25,949 bases of DNA from Bacteroides sp. UBA1773 (lineage in GTDB: Bacteria; Bacteroidota; Bacteroidia; Bacteroidales; Bacteroidaceae), in assembly GCA_002315285.1 (NCBI GenBank), contig DCGR01000035.1, forward strand, positions 41,984 through 67,932, given 5' to 3'. The number at the start of each line of letters is the position of its first letter. Position 1 is the stretch's first letter. Position numbers and translations under genes: made by a program. This document shows positions 14,318 to 23,099 of this stretch, in pieces. The notes beneath the pieces were generated by a model. That model saw only the letters and a program-made list of their open reading frames with translations, did no database searches and was not told the DNA's origin.

Positions 14318-15724
14318 ATGAAAGATTTTATGGATGAAAATTTTCTGTTGCAAACCGAAACGGCACAGAAATTGTATCATGAACATGCAGCCAAAATGCC
14401 CATCATTGACTATCATTGTCATCTGATTCCGAAAATGGTGGCTGATGATTATCGTTTCAAATCACTGACTGAAATCTGGCTCGGCGGCGACCACTACAAA
14501 TGGCGTGCTTTGCGCTCGAATGGTGTGGCTGAACGATTCATTACGGGGAATGCCAGCGACTGGGAAAAATTTGAGAAATGGGCAGAGACCGTTCCTTACA
14601 CATTGCGTAATCCTCTTTACCATTGGACCCATCTGGAACTCCGTACGGCTTTTGGCATCAACAAAATCCTGAATCCCAAGACGGCCAAGGAAATTTACGA
14701 CGAATGCAATGACAAGCTACGGAACGATCCTTCGTTTACGGCTCGTGGTCTGATGCGTCGCTATCATGTGGAGGTGGTTTGTACGACAGACGACCCAATA
14801 GATAGCCTGGAATACCACATTCAGACCCGTAAGAGTGGATTCGAAATAAAGATGCTTCCCACGTGGCGTCCTGACAAGGCAATGGCCGTGGAAAATCCGG
14901 CAGACTTCCGTTCCTACATCGACAAGCTGGCTGAAGTGAGCGGTGTCACAATCCGTTCATTTGCCGATGTCGTTGAGGCTTTGCGCGTGCGTCACCAATT
15001 CTTTGCAGAACAAGGTTGCCGTCTGTCAGACCATGGCACTGAGGAATTCTTCGCCGAGGATTACACGAATGCCGAGATAGAGCAGATTTTCAACAAAGTG
15101 TATGGCGGCAAGGAACTGACACGTGAAGAAATTGTGAAGTATAAGAGTGCCATGATGTTTGAGTTTGGCGTAATGGATGCGGAAACCGGATGGACACAAC
15201 AGTTCCATTATGGGGCTATTCGCAACAACAACACCAAGATGTTCAAACTTCTTGGCCCCGACACCGGATTCGACTCCATTGGCGAAGTGAACACGGCAAA
15301 GCAGATGTCGAAGTATTTCGACAAACTGAATAGCTGCGACAAGCTTACCAAAACCATCATCTACAACCTGAATCCTTGTGCCAACGAAGTGGTGGCAACC
15401 ATGCTGGGCAACTTCCAGGACGGCTCGTGCCCGGGCAAGATCCAGTTTGGGTCGGGTTGGTGGTTCTGCGACCAGAAAAACGGCATGGAGAAGCAGATGA
15501 ATGCCCTCTCGCTGTTGGGCTTGCTAAGCCGCTTTGTGGGAATGCTTACCGACAGTCGCTCGTTCCTGAGCTATCCGCGCCATGAATATTTCCGCCGTAC
15601 TTTGTGTAATCTGTTGGGCAACGATGTGGAAAATGGCGAAATACCATACGAGGAGATCGGACGTGTAGAACAGATGGTTGAGGACATCAGCTATAACAAC
15701 GCAAAGAATTTCTTCAAGTTCTGA
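14318..15724 (+). CDS. uxaC: Glucuronate (uronate) isomerase
   Basis: UxaC converts D-glucuronate to D-fructuronate (and galacturonate to tagaturonate), the first cytosolic step of hexuronate breakdown. At 468 aa it has normal length. Visible family marks are MPIIDYHCHLIP near the N-terminus (metal-binding His-x-His), LTEIWLGGDHYKWRALRSNGV, VVCTTDDPIDSLEYH, and a C-terminal SLLGLLSRFVGMLTDSRSFLSYPRHEYFRR. It has its own strong promoter and is followed 23 bases later by a GH88 hydrolase. The pair would feed uronic acids cut from polysaccharides into the pathway. Confidence 0.97.
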   Translation: MKDFMDENFLLQTETAQKLYHEHAAKMPIIDYHCHLIPKMVADDYRFKSLTEIWLGGDHYKWRALRSNGVAERFITGNASDWEKFEKWAETVPYTLRNPLYHWTHLELRTAFGINKILNPKTAKEIYDECNDKLRNDPSFTARGLMRRYHVEVVCTTDDPIDSLEYHIQTRKSGFEIKMLPTWRPDKAMAVENPADFRSYIDKLAEVSGVTIRSFADVVEALRVRHQFFAEQGCRLSDHGTEEFFAEDYTNAEIEQIFNKVYGGKELTREEIVKYKSAMMFEFGVMDAETGWTQQFHYGAIRNNNTKMFKLLGPDTGFDSIGEVNTAKQMSKYFDKLNSCDKLTKTIIYNLNPCANEVVATMLGNFQDGSCPGKIQFGSGWWFCDQKNGMEKQMNALSLLGLLSRFVGMLTDSRSFLSYPRHEYFRRTLCNLLGNDVENGEIPYEEIGRVEQMVEDISYNNAKNFFKF

Positions 15725-15747
15725 TGTTTTCCTGAAAAGCGAACGAC

Positions 15748-16965
15748 ATGGCGGATATGCGCAATTTTTCACTATTACTTCTGAGCCTGGTTCTTACACT
15801 ACCTGCTTGTAAGAACCAGCCCACAAGCACCGACTACGAAGTGCGCGACAACCTGAACACTTTGGTGAAACAGACCATCGCGACCTCTCTCTCGAAATTG
15901 GAGAGCAGTGTTATTGAAATAGGTGACACTTTACTTTATCCTACTTATGGGACTGAGGATTTGAAATGGAAGACCAACAGTTCGAAAGACTGGGTCAGCG
16001 GATTCTATCCTGGCTGCCTATGGTATGCTTATGCGCTCTCGGGCGACAAGAAATTCGAACAATGGGCCCGTTCGTGGACTACCGGCATCGAAGCTGAAAA
16101 GTACAATGCCAACACTCACGACTTGGGCTTCCGATTCATGTGTACTTATGGATTGGGCATGAAACTCGACTCCACACTCTCGGAATCGTATGAACCGATT
16201 GTGCTTACAGCCGCCCAGACTATGGCCAACCGCTTTCATCCGGAGTTTGGCGCGTTGAGTTCAAACTGGGATCGTCAGCCTATCGAGAACACCACTCCGT
16301 GTGTGATCGACATCATGATGAACCTGGAAATCCTGTTTTGGGCAGCACAGAATGGCGCTGACACCAATTTCGCACAGCTTGCCGAGACACATGCCCAGAC
16401 CACATGGAAGGATTTCGTGAGAAATGACGGCGGTACGTATCACATTGTGCGTTATGAAAAGGAAACAGGAAAAATCATCGACAAAGGACAGTTGCAAGGC
16501 GACGTGAAGGAATCGACATGGTCAAGGGGACATGCATGGCTCGTGTATGGCCTGGTGTGTACGTATCGTTTCACACACAACACGATGTATCTGGATTGGG
16601 CCAAACTGGCTGCCGATTATTTCATCCGCAACCTCAATGCCGATGGCATAGCCGCTTGGGATTTCCAGTCGGATGATACTCAGACTGATGCCTCTGCTTC
16701 GGCCATTGTTACGGCTGCATTGTATGAACTGATAGGCCATCTGCCCAATGGCCATGAACGCGAACACTACAGTCGCGAAGCCGATCGGATGCTGGCAGCT
16801 CTTTGTCAAGTCCCATATTTTACGGGTGGCAAGGATACGAATTGCTTGCTGGAACATTCTGTGCAATACTATCATTTGGATCATAATGTTGACAGGCCTT
16901 GCTCGTTTGCCGATTACTATTTCATGGAGGCATTGTACAGATATGCCCAACACTATTTGAAGTAG
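15748..16965 (+). CDS. GH88 unsaturated glucuronyl hydrolase lipoprotein
   Basis: GH88 enzymes remove 4,5-unsaturated uronic acids from oligosaccharides made by polysaccharide lyases. The 405-aa protein has a signal peptide with a lipobox ending LPA-Cys21, so it should be membrane-anchored and processed after Lgt action. The (alpha/alpha)6 barrel marks are SGFYPGCLWYAYALSG, NTHDLGFRF with Asp125, and TPCVIDIMMNLEILFWA with Asp188. The two aspartates are the catalytic pair expected for the family. Later come WSRGHAWLVYGL and SFADYYFMEALYRY. The start is ATG 15748; ATG 15757 (MRNF) is also possible. It lies downstream of uxaC and probably shares its transcript. Confidence 0.92.
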   Translation: MADMRNFSLLLLSLVLTLPACKNQPTSTDYEVRDNLNTLVKQTIATSLSKLESSVIEIGDTLLYPTYGTEDLKWKTNSSKDWVSGFYPGCLWYAYALSGDKKFEQWARSWTTGIEAEKYNANTHDLGFRFMCTYGLGMKLDSTLSESYEPIVLTAAQTMANRFHPEFGALSSNWDRQPIENTTPCVIDIMMNLEILFWAAQNGADTNFAQLAETHAQTTWKDFVRNDGGTYHIVRYEKETGKIIDKGQLQGDVKESTWSRGHAWLVYGLVCTYRFTHNTMYLDWAKLAADYFIRNLNADGIAAWDFQSDDTQTDASASAIVTAALYELIGHLPNGHEREHYSREADRMLAALCQVPYFTGGKDTNCLLEHSVQYYHLDHNVDRPCSFADYYFMEALYRYAQHYLK

Positions 16966-17005
16966 TGACAGCGCAACATTGCGATGCTTTTTGTGTGCAT
17001 TCAAG

Positions 17006-17662
17006 ATGATAATGTATGATGTGTTACTTCAGTTGCCTCTGTTTCAAGGACTAAAGAAAGATGACTTGACGCAGATTCTGGGTTCGGTGAAAATTGAATT
17101 CAGAAAGCTGACGGAAAAGACGGTCATTGTACGTCAGGGTGATACTTGTCGTCAGCTCATGTATCTGCTGAATGGCGGGCTCACATGTGTGCAAAAAAAC
17201 GAATCGCTTAATTATGAGCTCAGCGAACTGCTTACCGACACGCAACTCATAGAACCATATTCGTTGTTCGGTAAACATACCACTTATCGGGCTACTTATG
17301 AGGCCTGTACGGACACAACCATGTTATTGATTGACAAGTCGTTCATCTTGGCCAAGCTGTTTTCCTATAGCATCATACAGCTCAACTATCTGAATATACT
17401 CAGCTGTCGTTGTCAGGAATTGCAAATTGCCATCAACGCACAAAAAGAAGAAAGTGTTGAGACGAAAATCAAGAACTTCATCAAGCAACGTTGCATCCAG
17501 CCGTATGGCGAGAAATGGATGGCAATCAAGATGAACGATTTGGCTACTTGTGTCGGAGAGACAAGATTGTCGGTTTCAAGGGCACTCAACAGGCTGGAAA
17601 GCAACCAACTCATTCAATTGTCACGTGGACAAATCAACATAAGGAATTTAGAATGTTTATGA
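17006..17662 (+). CDS. Crp/Fnr-family transcription regulator
   Basis: A protein of about 218 aa with an N-terminal cyclic-nucleotide-binding-type beta-roll (MYDVLLQLPLFQGLKKDDLTQIL, then VIVRQGDTCRQLMYLLNGGLTC). A long dimer helix follows, then a C-terminal winged helix-turn-helix (MNDLATCVGETRLSVSRALNRLESNQLI). The cysteine cluster of Fnr is absent, so it is not an obvious oxygen sensor; the ligand is unknown. The frame opens at TTG 16979, but homologues as I recall begin at MYDxLLQLP, so ATG 17006 or 17012 is more likely. It lies 40 bases after the GH88 gene and its stop overlaps the peptidase start (ATGA). It may control the uronate genes or the peptidase, which is inference. Confidence 0.88.
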   Translation: MIMYDVLLQLPLFQGLKKDDLTQILGSVKIEFRKLTEKTVIVRQGDTCRQLMYLLNGGLTCVQKNESLNYELSELLTDTQLIEPYSLFGKHTTYRATYEACTDTTMLLIDKSFILAKLFSYSIIQLNYLNILSCRCQELQIAINAQKEESVETKIKNFIKQRCIQPYGEKWMAIKMNDLATCVGETRLSVSRALNRLESNQLIQLSRGQINIRNLECL

Positions 17663-19740
17663 AAAAAACAATGATGTCGGCCATCTTTGCAATGGCTCTA
17701 TTTGGATGTAAAATGAATAACAATCCGTTTTTAACCCCATACAATACCCCTCACGACACAGCTCCCTTCGACAAAATCAGGTTGGAGCATTATGAGCCTG
17801 CTGTGATGCAAGCGATTGAGGAACATGACAAGGAAATCGATGCCATCATCGGCAATACAGAGAACCCCACATTCGAGAACACCATAGTGGCTTTCGAAAA
17901 TTCAGGCAGATTGTTGAACCGTGTCTTTGCGGCAGCGAACACACTGCTCAACGCAGAGACCAACGACGACCTTGACGCGCTTGCACAAAAACTGTCGCCT
18001 ACCGTCAGTGACCATTATTCCAACATCATGCTCAACGAAAAATTGTTTGCCCGGGTGAAGAGCGTTTTCGATAATCCTGATAAGGAAAAGCTGGACATGG
18101 AGGATCGCAAACTGCTTGATGAAACATACAAGGCATTCGTTCGTCAGGGTGCCAACTTAAGCGAGGATGCCAAGAAAAGGTTCCGCGACATAAATAGCGA
18201 GTTGTCGATGATTTCCTTGCAATTCGGACAAAATGCGTTGAAGGAAAACAACGCATTCAAGATGAATCTGGAGGAAAAGGACATGGAAGGATTGCCCGAA
18301 AGCGTCAAGGAAAACTACAAGAACGAGGACGGCTCATATACGGTCAAATTGGATTACCCTTCGTACTCTCCCTTCATGATGTATAGTTCGCGTCGCGACC
18401 TGCGCGAAAAGCTGTACCTTGCCATGAATACCAAATGTACCAAAGACAATGAATACAACAACTTCGACAATGTGCGCAAACTTGTCAACCTGAACATGGA
18501 GCAAGCACAGTTGCTCGGATTCAAGAACTATGCCGAATACAGCATTTCGGAAAGAATGGCCGAAACACCCGAAAACGTCTATAAGTTGCTCTATCAGTTG
18601 ATTGACGCATACAAACCTGCTGCAGACAAGGAGGTGGCCGAGGTGGAGGCTTTGGCAAAACAATTGGAGGGCAACGACTTTGAACTGAAATCATGGGACT
18701 GGGCATACTACAGCGAGAAGCTCAAACAGCAAACCCTCAGCCTTGATGAGGAAGAATTGCGTCCTTACTTTGAACTGTCAAAGGTGGAAAAAGGTGTATT
18801 TGGCTTGGCCAACAAATTGTATGGCATCACTTTCGTACAGAACACGGATATTCCTGTATATCATCCTGACGTTAAGGCCTATGACGTACTGGATAAGGAT
18901 GGCAGCTTCCTGGCTGTTCTCTATACCGATTTTTTCCCGCGTGATGGAAAGCGTTCCGGGGCTTGGATGAACGAACAGAAATCGCAGTGGCTGGAGAAGG
19001 ATGGTACAGACAGTCGTCCACACATCACGCTAACCGCCAACCTGAGCAAGCCTACCAAGGAGAAACCTGCATTGCTGTCGTTTGATGACGTGGAGACTTT
19101 CCTTCACGAATTCGGACATTGCCTGCATGGAATTTTCGCACATGGCAAATATGCCAGTCTGAGTGGCACTAACGTGTATAGGGACTTTGTGGAGCTCCCC
19201 TCCCAAATCATGGAGAATTTCCTGACCGAAAAGGAATTCCTGAGCACTTTCGCGTATCATTATAAAACCGGAGAATTGATGCCCGACTCACTGGTTAGGA
19301 AAGTAATCAATGCTTCCAATTATCATGCGGCATACGCTTGTATGCGTCAGGTAAGCTTCGGATTGCTCGACATGGCATACTACACGCTTGCCGCTCCGTT
19401 CACGGGCGACGTAATCGCTTTCGAGAAAGAAGCCATGACTCCGACACGCGTCCTGCCCGATGTGCCTGGCACTTGTATGTCGGTCACTTTCCATCATATC
19501 ATGGGTGGTGGCTACGAGGCTGGATATTACAGCTACAAATGGGCGGAGGTACTCGATGCTGATGCGTTCCAACGTTTCAAGAACGAGGGAATCTTCAACG
19601 TTGAGGTGGCGGAATCGTTCAGGAACAACATTCTCTCGCGCGGCGGGGTGGAACATCCCATGACATTGTACAAACGTTACAGAGGACAAGAGCCAAGCAT
19701 CGATGCGCTCTTACAACGTGATGGCATCAAGAAAGATTAA
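17659..19740 (+). CDS. dcp: M3-family peptidyl-dipeptidase lipoprotein
   Basis: A 693-aa zinc metallopeptidase that removes dipeptides from peptide C-termini. The N-terminus is a lipoprotein signal (MKKTMMSAIFAMALFGC, Cys17), which points to a periplasmic, membrane-anchored form. The zinc motif is HEFGH (His483-His487) within ETFLHEFGHCLHGIFAHGKYASLSG, with GTNVYRDFVELPSQIMENF supplying the third ligand region. Near the C-terminus is HIMGGGYEAGYYSYKWAEVLDADAF. The frame is open much further upstream inside the regulator gene. ATG 17659 is chosen because it gives a clean signal peptide and an ATGA overlap with the upstream stop (17660-17662); ATG 17653 is the alternative. Confidence 0.94.
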   Translation: MKKTMMSAIFAMALFGCKMNNNPFLTPYNTPHDTAPFDKIRLEHYEPAVMQAIEEHDKEIDAIIGNTENPTFENTIVAFENSGRLLNRVFAAANTLLNAETNDDLDALAQKLSPTVSDHYSNIMLNEKLFARVKSVFDNPDKEKLDMEDRKLLDETYKAFVRQGANLSEDAKKRFRDINSELSMISLQFGQNALKENNAFKMNLEEKDMEGLPESVKENYKNEDGSYTVKLDYPSYSPFMMYSSRRDLREKLYLAMNTKCTKDNEYNNFDNVRKLVNLNMEQAQLLGFKNYAEYSISERMAETPENVYKLLYQLIDAYKPAADKEVAEVEALAKQLEGNDFELKSWDWAYYSEKLKQQTLSLDEEELRPYFELSKVEKGVFGLANKLYGITFVQNTDIPVYHPDVKAYDVLDKDGSFLAVLYTDFFPRDGKRSGAWMNEQKSQWLEKDGTDSRPHITLTANLSKPTKEKPALLSFDDVETFLHEFGHCLHGIFAHGKYASLSGTNVYRDFVELPSQIMENFLTEKEFLSTFAYHYKTGELMPDSLVRKVINASNYHAAYACMRQVSFGLLDMAYYTLAAPFTGDVIAFEKEAMTPTRVLPDVPGTCMSVTFHHIMGGGYEAGYYSYKWAEVLDADAFQRFKNEGIFNVEVAESFRNNILSRGGVEHPMTLYKRYRGQEPSIDALLQRDGIKKD

Positions 19741-19760
19741 CCCATAGTCCCATTCACACA

Positions 19761-20219
19761 ATGTTGAAACATGTTTTACTGTTTGTGCTAATAATGGTTT
19801 CATTTGTTTCTTGTAACAACGAGGACAACATCGATGAGATTTTCGTCAGTGGGGTGTGGAAAGTCGTGAATTTCTATGGCGCGAATGATTGGGGCAGCTT
19901 GAACGATGGAGGTCGTCCCGTGTTTATTGCCGAGGCCGATCTGAAGGTAATCAAACAATTATCCATGACGTTTCACGATGATGGTTCCTTGCAAGGAACC
20001 TTTGTGGGAGGGTCGTTTGCTGGCAAATGGAGCGCAAATGGGAAAGACAGGACCATTTGCATCTCCAACATTACAACCAACAACACCCCTTCGGGAATCA
20101 GCCTTACATTCATCAATTCGCTGAAGGTAGTGGCCCATTACAAGGGTGACAGCAACTACCTGAAACTGGCTCCCGAAGACAGGAATTCATATATTCAGTT
20201 CACTCATCGGACAGATTGA
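19761..20219 (+). CDS. Small lipoprotein, lipocalin-like domain (possibly DUF4847)
   Basis: A 152-aa protein with a lipoprotein signal (MLKHVLLFVLIMVSFVSC, Cys18) followed by an acidic NNEDNIDE spacer, as in surface-bound Bacteroidetes lipoproteins. The mature part looks beta-rich: GVWKVVNFYG, LSMTFHDDGSLQGTFVGG, GKWSANGKDRTICI. This 'W..v......l.F..DG...G' pattern resembles lipocalin-like DUF families such as DUF4847; the exact family is uncertain. It starts 20 bases after the M3 peptidase stop. No function can be given. Confidence 0.75.
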   Translation: MLKHVLLFVLIMVSFVSCNNEDNIDEIFVSGVWKVVNFYGANDWGSLNDGGRPVFIAEADLKVIKQLSMTFHDDGSLQGTFVGGSFAGKWSANGKDRTICISNITTNNTPSGISLTFINSLKVVAHYKGDSNYLKLAPEDRNSYIQFTHRTD

Positions 20220-20315
20220 CGGAAAATCGTGCCAATTGTCCGATTACAATAATCAATCAACAACATAGGGTGGCATTACACAGTCAAATCGCGCCCGGCT
20301 ATTAATATTTCAGGA

Positions 20316-20753
20316 ATGAGCAGTGATTTAGATGACAAACAACGAAAAATAGACCAACGATACATCCGTATGGCCAGCGTGTGGGCTGAAAATTCGTATT
20401 GCAAACGTCGCCAGGTAGGAGTGCTGGTCGTAAAAGACAAGATGATTATCTCCGATGGCTATAATGGTACACCTTCAGGATTTGAGAATGTGTGTGAAGA
20501 TGAGAACAACGTGACCAAGGCGTATGTGCTGCATGCCGAAGCCAATGCCATCACAAAGATAGCGCGATCGGGCAACAGCAGCGATGGAGCCACAATGTAT
20601 GTCACTGCTTCGCCATGTATAGAATGTGCCAAACTGATTATCCAGGCAGGCATCAAGCGTGTGGTCTATTCCGAGCATTATCGTTTGGATGATGGGTTGG
20701 AACTGCTTCGTCGGGCGGGAATAGAAGTCGTTTATATTGAGAACATAAAGTAA
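20316..20753 (+). CDS. Deoxycytidylate (dCMP) deaminase
   Basis: A 145-aa zinc deaminase that converts dCMP to dUMP for dTTP synthesis. The zinc site is clear: HAEANAI with His73 and the proton-shuttling Glu75, and SPCIECAKLII with Cys101 and Cys104. The substrate stretch ISDGYNGTPSGFENVCED is typical of ComEB/dCMP deaminases. Start ATG 20316 gives normal length. The stop TAA shares its last base with the ATG of the downstream protease (TAATG), so the two are translationally coupled. Confidence 0.94.
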   Translation: MSSDLDDKQRKIDQRYIRMASVWAENSYCKRRQVGVLVVKDKMIISDGYNGTPSGFENVCEDENNVTKAYVLHAEANAITKIARSGNSSDGATMYVTASPCIECAKLIIQAGIKRVVYSEHYRLDDGLELLRRAGIEVVYIENIK

Positions 20754-22414
20754 TGAATATGAGAAAGCATACATTTACACCAATAGTCATAGCCGTAAGC
20801 ATGGCGATAGGTATTTTGATAGGTGTGTTTTATTCCAACCAGTTTGGGGTGGGACATCAAATGGATATTGTAACCACATCATCGAACAAGCTGAATTCAT
20901 TGATGCGGATTGTAGAAAATCAGTATGTTGACACGGTGAACATACCTGACATTATCGAATCAGCCATTCCGACTGTATTGGCTGAACTCGATCCTCATTC
21001 CGCTTACATTCCGGCAAAGGATGTACAAGATGTAAATGATGATTTACGAGGTAGTTTCTCCGGTATCGGCATCCAATTCACCATTCAAGACGATACCATA
21101 CACGTCAACAACGTAATTTCAGGAGGGCCGTCCGAAAAAGTCGGGTTGATGGCGGGCGATAGAATCGTGATGATTGACGACTCGTTGTTTGTTGGCAAAA
21201 CGATAAACAACAACTTTGCCATGAAAAAGCTGAAAGGCCCTAAGGGTACAGAGGTGAAACTTGGCATCAAGCGTCAAGGCGAGCCAAAGCTCCTCGATTT
21301 TGTGATTGTTCGCGGTGAGATTCCTGTCAAGAGTGTTGACGCATCCTATACTATTGACGACAAATATGGGTATATGAAGATTGAGAAGTTCGCTGAGACC
21401 ACATTCCCGGAAATGCTCATTGCCTTGGCGCAACTTCGCACCAATGGAATAGAAGGGTTGATCGTTGACTTGAGAAGCAACACGGGAGGGTATATGGCTC
21501 CTGCCATTCAGATGGTAAACGAATTTCTGGGGAAAGACCAACTGATTGTCTATACCGAAGGCCGACAATCTCCGCGTCAGAACTTCTTCTCAAACGGTAC
21601 AGGAAGCAGCCAAGACTTGCCGTTGGTCGTGCTGGTTGATGAAGGATCCGCTTCCGCTTCTGAGATTTTCTCCGGTGCTATCCAAGACAATGACCGGGGA
21701 ACCATTGTGGGGCGTCGTACTTTTGGAAAAGGTCTTGTACAGCAACAAATAGATTTCAATGATGGTTCGGCTCTTCGCCTTACCATTGCGCGCTATTACA
21801 CTCCCTCGGGCAGATGTATTCAGAAACCCTATACGAAGGGTGCCGATGAGGCATACGAAATGGACTTGCTCACAAGGTATGAGCATGGCGAGTTTTTCAA
21901 TTCCGACAGCATACACCAAGACCAGAGCCAAATGTTCAAGACTGCCTTGGGACGTTCTGTCTATGGCGGAGGAGGCATCATGCCCGATGTGTTTGTGCCT
22001 TCCGACACTATTGGCTACTCTGTCTATTACAACAAAGCCATAAATATGGGATTGGTCAATCGTTTCTGCTTCCATTATTGTGACCAAAACAGAAAGAATC
22101 TGGAGAAACTACCCGATACGGAATTGCTTGTCGCTTATCTGAAAAAACAAAATCTGATAGAGCAATTTGTGAAGTTTGCGGAAACAAAAGGCTTGCAGCG
22201 TCGCAACCTGCAAATCGCAAAGTCAAGGGCGAAACTGGAGCAAGCTCTGTTTGCAACCATCGTTTATGACATGCAAAATATGGAAAGCTATGTCAAGTAC
22301 CTTAACGAGTCCGATCCGACGGTACAAAAAGCGATTGAAATCCTTGGCAGTGGTCAGTCAATGCCCCAAGCTCCCCAAAGCGCCAATGCATCAACAGAAA
22401 ATCCTGCTTCGTAA
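20753..22414 (+). CDS. S41-family C-terminal processing protease
   Basis: A 553-aa CtpA/Prc-type protease. It has an N-terminal membrane segment (residues 8-27, IVIAVSMAIGILIGVFYS), a PDZ domain around 92-180 (GSFSGIGIQF, VISGGPSEKVGLMAGDRIVMID) and the S41 core: SNTGGYMAPA, VDEGSASASEIFSGAI with the nucleophile serine at 299-303, and RRTFGKGLVQ with the Lys326 general base. Such proteases trim or degrade periplasmic proteins from the C-terminus. It starts on the last base of the dCMP deaminase stop and its last 29 bases overlap the next gene, so it is the middle of a three-gene unit. A C-terminal tail of about 180 residues follows the core. Confidence 0.95.
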   Translation: MNMRKHTFTPIVIAVSMAIGILIGVFYSNQFGVGHQMDIVTTSSNKLNSLMRIVENQYVDTVNIPDIIESAIPTVLAELDPHSAYIPAKDVQDVNDDLRGSFSGIGIQFTIQDDTIHVNNVISGGPSEKVGLMAGDRIVMIDDSLFVGKTINNNFAMKKLKGPKGTEVKLGIKRQGEPKLLDFVIVRGEIPVKSVDASYTIDDKYGYMKIEKFAETTFPEMLIALAQLRTNGIEGLIVDLRSNTGGYMAPAIQMVNEFLGKDQLIVYTEGRQSPRQNFFSNGTGSSQDLPLVVLVDEGSASASEIFSGAIQDNDRGTIVGRRTFGKGLVQQQIDFNDGSALRLTIARYYTPSGRCIQKPYTKGADEAYEMDLLTRYEHGEFFNSDSIHQDQSQMFKTALGRSVYGGGGIMPDVFVPSDTIGYSVYYNKAINMGLVNRFCFHYCDQNRKNLEKLPDTELLVAYLKKQNLIEQFVKFAETKGLQRRNLQIAKSRAKLEQALFATIVYDMQNMESYVKYLNESDPTVQKAIEILGSGQSMPQAPQSANASTENPAS

Positions 22415-22925
22415 GAGCATCAGGGAACTGACAGCAGCTCACGACAACCATCTACGGATGGCTTGCTCTGAAAAGCTTTGTAGGGCTCTCGAAGAAACCA
22501 TTCAGTTCAAGGCAGCACATACGGTGCTGCTTTATTATAGTTTGCCCGATGAACCTGACACTCATGCGTTCATCGAAAAATGGTATCGGGGAAAAACAAT
22601 CCTACTTCCTGTCATTATCGGAAACGAACTTGAACTCAGACAATACACAGGCCCTGATTGCTTGCATGAAGATCCGCTGTTTCATGTGGAAGAGCCAAGG
22701 GGTGTTTCCATTACCGATTTCTCACAGGTTGAACTGGCCATTGTGCCTGGCATGGCATTCAGTAGGCAAGGACAGAGATTGGGCAGGGGAAAAGGATATT
22801 ACGACAGGCTTCTTCCTCGCCTTCCCCATGCGTATCTGATGGGTTTCTGTTTCCCTTGGCAGATTGTCGATGACATTCCGGAAGAGCCTCATGACCACCG
22901 TATGCATCAGATACTCGTTTGCTGA
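22386..22925 (+). CDS. 5-formyltetrahydrofolate cyclo-ligase
   Basis: This enzyme converts 5-formyl-THF to 5,10-methenyl-THF with ATP, returning folate to the one-carbon pool. ATG 22386 gives 179 aa, the usual size; the longer open frame from 22176 is antisense-free overlap with the protease gene and is not part of the protein. The N-terminus KILLRKSIRELTAAHD and the signature GRGKGYYDR (133-141), preceded by VPGMAFSRQGQRL, are diagnostic. It overlaps the protease gene by 29 bases in another frame. Together with dCMP deaminase it places a nucleotide/folate theme around the protease. Confidence 0.94.
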   Translation: MHQQKILLRKSIRELTAAHDNHLRMACSEKLCRALEETIQFKAAHTVLLYYSLPDEPDTHAFIEKWYRGKTILLPVIIGNELELRQYTGPDCLHEDPLFHVEEPRGVSITDFSQVELAIVPGMAFSRQGQRLGRGKGYYDRLLPRLPHAYLMGFCFPWQIVDDIPEEPHDHRMHQILVC

Positions 22926-22959
22926 TGATGGAACGTCTCTTTCCCAGCGCAAGTGCACA

Positions 22960-23003
22960 CAGACAGAAAAGGCGAGGGCGTGAATCCCTCGCTTTTCTGT
23001 CTG
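22960..23003. terminator. Strong hairpin between convergent genes
   Basis: 22960-22978 pairs with 22986-23003: 18 bp with one bulged G and a 7-base loop. It lies between the folate enzyme gene and the minus-strand repeat protein, where a shared terminator is expected. No strong T-run follows on either side. Confidence 0.6.
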
Positions 23004-23099
23004 GTTCATGTCGTGATTGCCAGCATCGCTGTTGTGCGAATCCCTCCTTTACGCTATATCTCACATGGCTACAGGCGCATGTCTTGATGTTGGTTCTCG

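Noticed and set aside
22176..22385. Long N-terminal extension of the folate enzyme
   Set aside because: The extra frame overlaps the S41 protease coding sequence; ATG 22386 gives the normal family start and length.
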